Assembly (NCBI GenBank): GCA_023101725.1
Contig: JALJCO010009116.1
Coordinates: 248,001-312,000, forward strand
Direction: 5' to 3'
DNA from: Atherinomorus stipes
Lineage: Eukaryota; Chordata; Actinopteri; Atheriniformes; Atherinidae
DNA length: 64,000 bases
The stretch's first letter is position 1, and each line of letters begins with the position of its first letter. Shown here one piece after another: positions 53,776-64,000 of this stretch. Made by a program: the position numbers and the translations under genes. The notes under the pieces are model-generated. The model had not been told where the DNA came from, did not search any database, and saw only the letters and a list, made by a program, of their open reading frames with translations.

Positions 53776-53871
53776 ATACTTAGCACTATTCCATCCTGCA
53801 CATCCTTCTGGAGACGTCTGGGATGCTCAACTCTTCTTTTAAGGGTTGGGATATACTTGCTGTGTACGCTA

Positions 53872-54364
53872 GTGTTGTCGTTAAGACCACACCAAGACCA
53901 AGGCATTTGTTATGGCCGGCGCACAAGCCGCAACAAAGAATGGGGGAGTTGTGAGGAGTTTAGAAAAACAATGTTTATTTAACACAAGCAAACGGTCAAA
54001 AATAATTGAAATGCCAGGCCCAGGAGCGTGGTGGACCGGGACTGCTCCAAGGATATGCTCCAGGGCAGCGCTCTTAAGTAGAAATAGGAGATTAGGATCA
54101 GCTGCCTCCCACTTCCCCAATTAGTCCTGCACACCTGAAAGAAATGAGTATAATAAGCAGCAAAACCAAAACTGAAGAGCCACGGGGTCGTCATACATTA
54201 CTGAGACCAAGAACCAAGACCAAGACATTACCGGGACCAGGAACTGAGACAAGACCAAGACGTTTCCGAGACCAAGACATTGTGCAAGACTGGGTACTGT
54301 CATGGTGTCGGTCCTTGGTCTCAGTAATGTCTTGGTCTTGGTGATGTGGTCTTGATTACAACAC
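53872..54364. mobile_element. hAT-like element with AAGACCA-rich ends, copy 1
   Basis: The left end TAGTGTTGTCGTTAAGACCA and the right end TGGTCTTGATTACAACACTA form an inverted repeat beginning with a hAT-like TAGTGTTG. The flanking octamers GTGTACGC and GTGCACAC match at 6 of 8. Multiple GACCAAGAC units lie subterminally. The interior (53910-54120) has no transposase. Confidence 0.7.
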
Positions 54365-54603
54365 TAGTGCACACAAGTGTGCGCGTCAATATTCGCAGCG
54401 TCCATGTTCATCCTTGCTGCAGAGAGTCAGGAGTATCAGGTGGCCAAAACGCTTGATACTGGAGGTCACCGCTCCAGTACTATGCAGCCCTTTGACTCTG
54501 AAACAATGAAAAGTTCGACATGCTGGACACATTGTATTTCCACAAGCAACAGTTCACCAAACTGTTACCAACTGTCACTCTTTCAAACTATCCGCCATTG
54601 TGC

Positions 54604-55095
54604 TTACCTCTGCCTAGACTAGTTCTCAAGACTGGTCTTGGTCTCAAGGCCACTTTCTCGCAGTCTTGGTCTTACGGCCTCAGCAGCCTTTGGTCTTGTT
54701 CTTGTCTCGGTCTCGGGTCTCTCGGTCTGGCAATGTCTCGGACTGGCCGAGTGGTCTCGAAGGGATTTGTAACCTATAATATCCAAGCAGGCACAGTTTT
54801 TTAAAAATATCATTAAATGTTCCCTTCAAGTACCAAATAGTACAATCTCATATTTATACTAAGCAGCTGAACCCAGTATGATGCTTATGTTCTACAATTC
54901 ATGCAAAATGGCAAAAAAAAGTTTTTTTTTGTTTGTTTTTTTGTTCTGGTCGGTTCTATACCTGAACTGGTCATGGTCTTGATTTGGTCTGTCTTGGTCT
55001 TGGTCTCGGCTTTGTCGTGCTCTTGAAACTCTCTGGTCTTGGTAGTGTCTTGGTCTCAGCTTAGGCGGTCTTGACTACAAGTCTACCTCTGACCT
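54604..55095. mobile_element. hAT-like element with GGTCTTGG repeats, copy 2
   Basis: It starts about TAGACTAGTTCTCAAGACTG and ends about GCGGTCTTGACTACAAGTC. Numerous GGTCTTGGTCTC units occur near 54630-54750 and 54965-55065. Same family as 53872-54364. The ends are diverged, so boundaries are approximate. Confidence 0.55.
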
Positions 55096-55254
55096 CAGAG
55101 TCATGCTCCTGTTAACACAAACACTTCAAGTGTTCAAGTAGATATTACAGCTCGCGCGCAGACGACACATTACCTCGTAGCAATGTGAGCGACCTCGCAT
55201 GAAAAGAACAATAGGAACGCATGACGGCCATGATGCATACGCACCGCTAATAGA

Positions 55255-55570
55255 AAGTATATCCCGGCCTTGAGTCAACAAGATTTTGCCAGACTTTGTA
55301 ACGGAACAATGAGATCTCATGAGATTTCATTGGTAAAAATATCGGTTTGAAAAAAAAGATACGAACATTTTCCGATATTACATTTTGATCAATCTTTATC
55401 TTTATTGATGAAACGCGTTTCAAGCAAGTTGCGGCTCAAAGCGCTTTACAGTTTGAAAACATTCTCACCCACTGACCTTCAAAAACCCAAAGTATTACAG
55501 CATTTATATATTAGGAAAACATTTGGCCGAAATTCAGCCGATGATATTGCACATCCTTGGACAATATCTT
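55255..55570 (+). mobile_element. Decayed hAT-like MITE, family G, with retroposon tail insert
   Basis: AACGGAACAATGAGATCTCA and TGAGATTTCATTGG match the palindrome block at 44611-44640 with both CpGs changed to CpA/TpG. GATACGAACATTTTCCGATA and CCGAAATTCAGCCGATGATA follow. A LINE/SINE-type tail in reverse (TTTATTGATGAAACGCGTTT, GCGCTTTACAG, 55402-55451) lies inside. Confidence 0.5.
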
Positions 55571-55574
55571 AACA

Positions 55575-56980
55575 CTTTGGACCAGCAGGTGGCAACTTTA
55601 AGGCAAGAAACTGAGACTGACACTTATTACAAGCTGATGAGGAATTGAGGGAAATGAACTTTTTCTTTGGAATAATGAAGTCTATCTCTGATTTGTGTCA
55701 AACAGGGCCTGGGATTATTAGAACAAGATCAAGCGATTCTTCCCAGATACCAGCAGGAATTAGAATTGGGCTCCTTTTAGAGGCTGGAAGCAACTTTTTG
55801 TGAAGAACAGGTCCAGACAAACTGTCGTTAAGCGTCTTTCCTCCAGACACAGCAGAGTGGCAGCTGGACGAGCAGCGTCTGCTCAGCCTTTCAGAAACGC
55901 TTCCAACACCACTGCTGTGTGTGTGTGTGTGAGGGATTAATTGTTGACTTGACTTTGTTTGCCTGCACGTGTGTGTGTGTGAGGGGATTAGCTGCTGACT
56001 GCGCTCATGTGTGTGCATGTATGTGTGTGTCTGTGAGAGCGAGTGTTATAACAATAGGGGCGGAGCATCAGCTCTCTAAAAATGTCCTTAAACCGTGTTG
56101 AACCCCTGTAAGACTTTAATCTCATGTAAATTATAATTTAATTAGAGAATTTGAATAAGAAAGTACAGTGTGTGTGTGTGTGTGTGTATATGTGTGTGTT
56201 GCTCTAAGCTGCTGACTTCACTGTGTGTGAGTGGGATGGTTTTCTTGCATGAACATCATTACTATGAGTCACACTAGTTTGTAAGTGTGTGATGGAAGAG
56301 CTCCGGGGAAAGTGGGAGGTTGGGGGGTAATGGAAGGGGAGGGTTCAGGACTTCCAGAGCCCAGTAGGACAGCAAAGACCTGGACATGCTGAGCAAGCAG
56401 ACCTGAATACTCCCCAGAGTTTTCCTGTCCATCCGCATTAAAACACACGTTTTTATCAAGCTGTGCTGCAATAAACTAACATCCCTGATTCCAAACCAGC
56501 TGGAAACCCGTTTAAAATGTAGATACAGCCAGAATACACTGATTCACAAATCTCAGCAACTCATATTTTATTCTCAGTAGAACATAAACAACATATAAAT
56601 GATGAAACTGAAACAATTTACCATTTTTTAATCGTTTCTCTACACTTTATAGACACGAGGAAGTCTCACTGAGGTCAAATTGACCTTTTTCAGAGAGAAT
56701 CAGGAGGAATCTCTGTGTGCATGGGACACAGCTGGATGCTGGTGATCTTCTGTATTAAAAGTAGACATGATTCTCTGCTGGAAACCACTGATGGACTCAG
56801 GAAGACTTCCAGAAATCTCTGTGAACACAGTTCACCCTGAAATCCACAAATGCAGGTTAAAGCTCTGTCATGCAGAGAAGAAGCCATATGTAAGCAGGAT
56901 CCAGAAACTGGACCAAAGCTCCTTTAAAATGCTTTAAAAAGACACCACTGTTCTGTGGTCAGATGGATGAGTGAATGAAC
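55575..56980. other. Unannotated stretch with GT microsatellites
   Basis: GT tracts lie at 55917-55932, 55968-55981 and 56169-56188. Otherwise no feature is recognised. Confidence 0.45.
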
Positions 56981-56981
56981 G

Positions 56982-57713
56982 AGGGATCGACACAGACTTT
57001 TGACCGATACAGATTTTTTAGAGGGCAGATACCAATATTTTCTCATCAGCCTCAGCCAATGGCTGATAAAACCTGCTGATATTTGGGGCTGATACTGCAT
57101 TTGACTCCCAATTTAATATAATGAAGGATACAATGAAAAGTAATTTTACAACTATTTCAATATAAAAAAGAACAAAGGACATCAAATATATATACATATA
57201 TATAAAATAGTGCATTTGTAAACAAATATGAAAGACACACAATGTAGCTTTTAGACCGTAAAAATCTGCGTTTGTGACTCGCTTTGATGGCACACCAACA
57301 TTCATGATGTGCATTTTCGAGGCATCACTGCCCAGCGGCAGAAGCTGCAGTATGTAACTTTTCCATCCGGGATGCGACCGTGATGTTGCAGCCGACTATT
57401 GGTCACTTACTAGCAAACGGATGTGGGTCAACCAGGTATGAACACGCATCATGTCGGATTCGGATAAACGCAACAACAAGCAAACATTACACGTGAGGAC
57501 TGCAGGACAAAGGAAGAGAGGAAGGGACAGAACAAGAGTCAAGATAAGACTGTCTTACTGGCTTGTGTGAATCACAGTACAGGTACGATACAAGATGGAT
57601 GCTAGTTTAGGCATCGATAGGTGGCGCGTCACTGAGGAAACTGTTAAAAGTTCTGTTGTGGGCCTTTAAATAGAAAATTTTAACTTGTAATAAATATGTG
57701 TGTATAATACATA

Positions 57714-57751
<38 letters not shown>

Positions 57752-57875
57752 AGTCTGTAAATATATGGTGGGGGTATTGGCCAACTTACAATGGCCATTG
57801 CCAATACTAGCAAAAAACGTAAATACTAGCCTAAGATATTGACTGGCTGATGTGTTGGTCTGTCCTTGGAATAAA
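56982..57875 (-). mobile_element. Family D hAT-like MITE, copy 3, probably with an insert
   Basis: On the minus strand the right-end block matches 22140-22272 (here on +: GGGATCGACACAGAC, ATTTTTTAGAGGGCAGATAC, CATCAGCCTCAGCCAATGG, TGATATTTGGGGCTGATACT). The other end is at about 57768-57875 (GGCCAACTTACAATGGCC, GACTGGCTGATGTGTTGGTC). The middle (about 57190-57700) is not family D; it has TGCAGTATGTAACTTTTCCA and a (TA)n tract at 57716-57745. Confidence 0.6.
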
Positions 57876-58061
57876 CTGTATACCTTGTCATGTGAGTGAG
57901 CATCAGGCTACACATAAATGTTTAGCCTTGTTAAAAAGGTGAAAATTAAACAGATATACACGTACTTAATATCATAACAAATAAAATGTAAATTAGCAGC
58001 AACGATAAATGAACAACACTTATCTGCTCTGCGTGATAATGTGACCATCGTTGCAAACATA

Positions 58062-58868
58062 CACTAACAAAAAAGATACTTTGGATCAACCTAAAAAAAT
58101 TGCTGTCATCTGTTACAACAAAATTTATTAGTTTTTCTCAATTTATGATTTGGTTGAAACTATAAATTTTGAGTTAATAGGAAACACATCTTTTCCCTTC
58201 AAACAAAGAAACTTGTTTTTTCACTTTGTAACAACTTAAATTTTCATCTTGGAATAATCTAATTGGATTGCTGTAATTCTATAACAGGCTTTTTTCAGTT
58301 TTCCTCAACTTAATTTTCTTATTTAGGACAAAGTATAGTTTTACTTATATCTTACTCAACACATTGTACTTCGTACTAAATCTAAATGGTACTCAATGTT
58401 TGAGTTGGTGACTGAACAACAACGTAAAAAGTATTTATGTCTTATTGATTTAATGCCACACGTGTTTGGAGAAGTTTGTAAGAGTCGGGAGTTTATCTCC
58501 TTGTAACAGAATTTCTCAACAACTTCCTCTGAATGTGAACATAACAAAGACAGTAAACACATAACTCAAATTTATAGGAAAACAATCATAAAACGTTAAA
58601 GTCCTGCTGAATCTGTATTTCCCATGAGCCTTTGTGGTCCAGATATGTTGAGTTTTGAAAATTTGTTGTTTATGCGCTCTAAAGCTGAAACAACTAAAGA
58701 AATTTACTTTGAGTGGAAGTAAAAACTTATTTTGGTCTAAAGAGTGTGATTTTTAAGTTGATTTAATTCAAAAACTTAAGATCTTATCACCAAACCAAAA
58801 TAATTAAGTTAGATCAATGTAAATAAGTCTTTCATATCAACTACAGCCCAGATACTATTTTTACAGTG
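58062..58868. mobile_element. CACT-ended (EnSpm/CACTA-like) non-autonomous element
   Basis: The left end CACTAACAAAAAAGATACTT and the right end, reverse complemented CACTGTAAAAATAGTATCTG, begin with CACT and pair over about 30 bp. The 807-bp interior is AT-rich with tracts such as TTTTTCACTTTGTAACAACT and TTTAAGTTGATTTAATTC and no transposase. Confidence 0.65.
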
Positions 58869-58869
58869 T

Positions 58870-60274
58870 AGAAGTGACGAGATGCTGTAACTGTGATGCT
58901 GTTTATGATATAACAAAAAGAAGAGAAATGACTGGATCAGCTTCATTCATCTGATATCTGTTTCAGGTATGGGATCGGTGCATCTCTAACTGCATCCATC
59001 ACAACAAAAAGCAGGAGAAGAAGAGTCCTGGAGAGGGTCCAGGACTGTTGATCAGCTAAAACATTCCTCTCCTAAACTCCAGCATCTGGTCTCCTCACTT
59101 CCCCGACGTTTACAGACAGTTTTTAAAATAAGAGACGACGATACACGATGACAAACATCAACCTGGAACTACTTTTTACAGATTTATTGTGGTTTGTGGG
59201 CCCACGTTTTCACTCTAAACTTAACCGATCCAAAGTACTTTCACTTTAAATTGTGCTTTTATTTGAGGTTCTGTAGGGTTTAACATATATAATGCATGGT
59301 TGGAATAAGTTATTAATAGATACACGGGTAGAGTTACAGACAAACGATTTAACTAAAATATGAATGAATACATGTCCTTATATAAGGAAAGTAAAATATC
59401 ACCGTCTCACAGCGGTTTCCTGCTGTATACTACATGCTACAGCGAGTATTTTCTACTCTATGCAGTGCTTTAAACCACTCCTCTACTACAGCTGCTTAAT
59501 ATGTTGGTTCAGTGGGGACGGAGAGTCATGCACCGTCCACCAAGGCCGACCATCATGTCCTTGTTACAGAATAATAACACACATTGAATAATCTTTTCCA
59601 TGAAGAGAGTTTTTAATTATAAAAAAAATTAAGCTAATTATGCTAATGATTCACATAGGCAATGAAAAGGCGAATTCCCAGAAAGCAGAGCATCAGGGCT
59701 TCATCTGCAGTGTTTCATGCTCTATGATGACATGACAAAGCCCGACTGAGGGCTGATTCAAGCTGAAAAGAAACAGAGCAGTAACTATCACCACATTTAA
59801 GCTCATTCACTTTAGAGATGTTAATAGTATCAACAGAACTCAAGTTCAAGGAAAATGATTTAATAACGCTTTTCTCTACAACCTCCCTCTTCAGCACGAT
59901 GACCCCAACTTATCATAGAAGGATTAAATCTGATACTTTATACCAGAAAATAATAGAAACATCATTTAGAAGCAGACCTTTACTCTCTGTCAAAATACTG
60001 CCTGTAAAAGCCGTAAATCTCCTCTGACAGCAGGAGACCACTTCAAACGAGATGATCTGGATCTGGATCTGGTCTGATCTGGACTGTGAGGGGTTTTTGG
60101 AGTGTGTTTGCATTGGTGGACTTCCAGGGACAGCGGGGGGCCCTCTGGACTCACAAAGCCCAGCAGGGTGGTAGATTTCTGGGCGAGCTGAGTGTGCCAA
60201 GCCCCCGAATCCTCTGGGGGTTCACAGGGACCATCTGCACCGCCACAGCAGACAATACCTATTGTGTTACCTCA
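58870..60274. other. Unannotated stretch
   Basis: No gene is recognised. 59600-59660 (TTAATTATA, AGCTAATTATGCTAATGATT) is rich in homeodomain/octamer-like cores and could be regulatory; this is a guess. Confidence 0.3.
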
Positions 60275-60620
60275 GACTGTAACAGTGTTAAATTTGACAG
60301 CAAACTTTGATTTAGTTTTTGTCATAGTCTTTTGACAAAAATAATTAGTTTGTCATAATTTCACCATCTTAATTCAGTTAGTTTTAGATTTAGTCTACAA
60401 AAATATAATATTGTACTCGACTAAAACACAGTAGATTCAGACTAAAATATGGGGTAAAATGTAAAAGAGTAAGTTTGAATGTACAACACAGACACAGATT
60501 TTGCGTATTTAAAAGGAAAAGCGCATTTTTATGCAATTTACCTTGCTTTGATAGATTATATATACATACATTTGATAGATCAGTTATTCATATTATATAT
60601 ATATATATATATATATATGT

Positions 60621-60944
60621 TAGGGATGCACGATAATCCTTTTTTGAAACCGATACCGATACACACACATACATGTACAATGTACCAAATCAAAAATTCC
60701 AACTAGCTGGTGTCTAAAATAAGAAGGGAAAGTGGTTTGGAAGCAGATGGGGGCTCCCTGGTCAAGCAGCAGCTTTCTTTCCCCAACTGAAATATCTCAG
60801 GAAGAAAAGCTTAAACTGGGATTTTCAGCTTCTCCATGTCCAATCTTAAAAATTCCAACTGTATGGGGTATAAGTTATCAGGACACTTATCGGAATGATG
60901 CAATCATTTCCTGCTATTGACCCGATAATTATAGCGCATCCCTT
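60621..60944. mobile_element. MITE with TAGGGATGCACGATAAT ends, nested in the hAT
   Basis: The left end TAGGGATGCACGATAAT and the right end ATAATTATAGCGCATCCCTTA pair as inverted repeats (AGGGATGC then CGATAAT/GCTATAAT). The roughly 324-bp element sits between two TA microsatellite tracts (60585-60619 and 60945-60997), so it probably landed in a TA repeat. It encodes nothing. Confidence 0.75.
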
Positions 60945-60956
60945 ATATATATACAG

Positions 60957-61001
<45 letters not shown>

Positions 61002-61040
61002 CAGTATATATATATAGATAGATAAATATATTTATGATAT
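60945..61040. repeat. (TA)n microsatellite
   Basis: About 70 bp of alternating T/A interrupted by CATACAG, then GATA-type units. Continuous in composition with the tract left of the nested MITE. Confidence 0.9.
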
Positions 61041-61197
61041 ATTGATATATACATTGATATGTAAAGTTCTTTTTCTTTCCTCTTCACAACACCTAGTTCA
61101 TTTCATAACATGTTTCAGGTCTTTTTTATATCATCATATCAAGGTAATGAGTCAATTCTTCCTTCAAAAACAGCTAACTCAGTGACACACCAAAATT

Positions 61198-61398
61198 TCA
61201 GCGTATGTCAGCATACGTAGTTACCTTTGCATGGATTTCAGGATGATTTGTCTGCAGATGTGGCTTCAGATTGGTTGTTCTGCTGGTAATCGTCGCTTCG
61301 CACGGTTTGCAGAAGGTCTTGTTTTGTGTCGTGTCATCTCCGTCATATGTGAAACGTGTTGGTGTGTCAGATGTTCTCTTTCTCCCCAGACTGGACAT
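61198..61398 (-). CDS. BED-type zinc finger, N-terminal piece of a hAT transposase
   Basis: A 66-codon open frame begins MSSLGRKRTSDTPTRFTYDG and contains FCKPCEATITSRTTNLKPHL followed by QTNHPEIH. This is C-x2-C ... H-x4-H, the BED finger signature of hAT transposases and ZBED proteins. It lies 330 bp inside the right end of the 60283-61727 element, where the 5' end of a minus-strand transposase would be. The frame stops after YADIR, and no RNase-H domain follows, so at most a short DNA-binding peptide could be made. An intron with a distant exon is possible but not visible. Confidence 0.75.
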   Translation of the reverse strand: MSSLGRKRTSDTPTRFTYDGDDTTQNKTFCKPCEATITSRTTNLKPHLQTNHPEIHAKVTTYADIR

Positions 61399-61735
61399 TT
61401 AAGCTCACTTTCATCACGAAATGCGAAACACGTGAGAACTGTTCACCATCTCACCGGGTAACCGAACATGTGCAGCCTCGCTGCACGAGTTTGTGTTGTT
61501 ATTGGATGTCTTTGAAATACATCCCACCTTTCAATACAAAAAGTTGTTCTGATTGGATGTCATTGCTGCCAGGTATTTATGTCTTGTTTTTATTCGTTGA
61601 GGAAAATGTCATTAACTTTCGTTAAAGTTTTGATCCCATGCGTTGGGTTTTGTTTAATTTTCATCAAGAAAAATAAGTCGTTGACGAAGACTATGACAAA
61701 AAATTATTGTCAACAAAATTAACTCTGGACTGTAA

Positions 61736-63195
61736 TACATTTTAAAACATAAAGTGTCTTTATTTCTTCTTTTCTCTGGGGAATTACTTTCATTTAGTTT
61801 TGAAGTAAGGAATAGGAATCTCAGCCATCAGCTTTTACATCTGCTCTTTATCAGATGCAGGTTTCTAACAGCAAACTGATGTTGGCTCAGTGTTAGATTT
61901 TGGCTGAAGTGAAAGCTGTGGAGGGTGAATCAGTGAGGAAGATGAGGCCTGGACTGTGTTTGTGTGTGAAGCCTCAGGCTACAGCAGTTTGTTTCGCTTA
62001 TTCTGTTGCTTTAATATTTGATTCTGCAGATAAATCCTGGAACAGATCAGATAAAACAACAAAAACACAGAAATAAAGAAATAAATGAGATATTTAATTG
62101 GTTTGATTGGGCTTAGTAAGTCTTGGATTTTATAGGATTCATCTCAGAGTTTGAAATCTAATGTAAAAGATCCAGTTTGACTTCTCAGCTGTAAAATCTG
62201 CTGCATTTAAAGGTTGATCTCTATTAAAAGTGACGCATTGATTCAGTGCTTGTTTTTATCAAAGCAGTGCATTAACAAAAACTCTGATTTTCAAAGGATT
62301 TAATTTAATCCGTTAGGTTTAGTCTTTAGTTTGGTGCTGCAGGTAGAGTAGGGACAGGAACAATGCTTCTGCGAGTGGAGGGCTGCTGATTGAACGCTGC
62401 GTGTGGATCAGGTGTTCGGCCTCTTTTGTTCTCTACATCCCTTTTGCTTTCTTTCCAACAAAAGGCGTTTAATGAACTGTGCTCTGGGCAAGAAAAGGAT
62501 CTTTTCAGAGTCGGGAGGAAGTGTTTCAGGGAGCAATTACTCTTTCAAATGGAGCATTTTTACTCTATGAAAAGTGACCTGGAAAAAGTCCGAAGATATC
62601 CTTTACAATCAGAGAAATTCAACCATTATCTGGAATAGCTGGAGCAAAAGTGCATTTTGTAGAGACCTCCGGCAGAGACGGGAAATATGGAGCAGACTGG
62701 TCACTTTTCCTACCAGCTCTCCCCAGAGGCTGCACAGTTGATTACAGCCACTTAGAGGGTCTAGGAAGGTCACCAAGCCTTCGAAAAGAAAAAAAAAAGT
62801 TCATCCTTGGGGTGTTGTTTCTCAGCTGTTGTTTAATAACTGTTAAATACACAGTCCTCTCCTAGTGCCGGGTCGGACCTCCTTTTTCCTCCAGAACCAC
62901 CTTGGTGTCATAAGCTGCATTTAAACCAGAACTGCACAAAACCTAAATATCTTGATAAAAACTGGAAATGGAAAAACCTCTCAAACATCTCAAAAAAGTT
63001 TCTACGCTCTCATGAGGAGGTTTTTCAGACATCCCCATTTATTCGTGTCCACTCCCATTCATACGGAGCCGGTATAGTGACATTGACAGGAAAAATGTAA
63101 CTAGTGTCCTCGTATGACGAACACAAAACCTGAAAATGGTCTTATTTCAGTGAGAGTTCAGTTTGGACATCTTAATTTTCCTTAAGAAAATTTTC
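61736..63195. other. Unannotated stretch, apparently single-copy
   Basis: No exon is recognised. The 82-codon frame at 62390-62638 has no domain, no splice signals and no similarity I know. Confidence 0.4.
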
Positions 63196-63199
63196 CTTC

Positions 63200-64000
<801 letters not shown>

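Larger units (their letters stand above)
60283..61727 (-). mobile_element. hAT element with perfect 8-bp target duplication and a BED zinc-finger exon
   Basis: The ends are CAGTGTTAAATTTGACAGC on the left and ACAAAATTAACTCTG on the right (reverse complement CAGAGTTAATTTTGT), with the shared subterminal TTTTTGTCATAGTCTT on both arms. The flanks are GACTGTAA (60275-60282) and GACTGTAA (61728-61735), identical. The 1445-bp body holds a nested MITE, two TA microsatellites and a minus-strand BED finger frame near the right end, but no catalytic domain. Confidence 0.92.

Overview
The window is vertebrate nuclear DNA, almost certainly from a teleost fish. It has no operons or dense coding. It is a low-gene, intron-like landscape packed with fish-type transposable elements: Tc1/mariner, hAT, PIF/Harbinger-like, TTAA-target and CACT-ended elements, tRNA-derived SINEs and 5'-truncated non-LTR retrotransposons, plus AT, GT, AAAT and CTTT microsatellites. 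The exact species cannot be read from the sequence.

Only one host gene start is well supported. Around 13.55-14.44 kb on the + strand, a CG/CT-rich 5' leader leads to an ATG in a strong Kozak context (14327). A 39-codon signal-peptide exon follows and ends in a consensus phase-1 splice donor. No convincing second exon was found downstream, so the rest of the window (14.45-64 kb) is best read as a very large first intron, although I cannot exclude unrelated small genes. A second, weaker candidate first exon lies at 4712-4765.

Layout: 0-6 kb holds a GC-rich TIR element, a Harbinger-like element inserted in a LINE fragment, and a teleost MITE. 7-12 kb is a nest: a Tc1-like element holds a 2.1-kb TATA-flanked insert (itself holding a TTAA-flanked element) and a 0.9-kb hAT. 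12.9-17.6 kb has the promoter and first exon between two copies of one hAT-like MITE, one of which carries a LINE; the second sits in an older tandem duplication. 18-29 kb has SINEs, Tc1 transposase tails and further nested MITEs. 30-36 kb has a Harbinger/ISL2EU-like element, a GTGGGGAC repeat, a SINE, a decayed LINE and a palindromic MITE. 38-49 kb has an inverted pair of TTAA MITEs and several copies of a 0.5-kb Tc1/mariner-type MITE. 49.1-50.2 kb is a strongly G-skewed GC-rich island. 51-55 kb has a TIR element, a broken hAT transposase and two GGTCTTGG-rich elements. 57-64 kb has a hAT-like element, a CACT-ended element, a hAT with perfect 8-bp target duplications retaining a BED zinc finger, and a long-armed hairpin MITE cut by the window end.

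No new cellular system is evident. The value of the window is the unusually legible order of transposon insertions, including one insertion whose boundaries can be mapped against a nearby empty copy of the same element.
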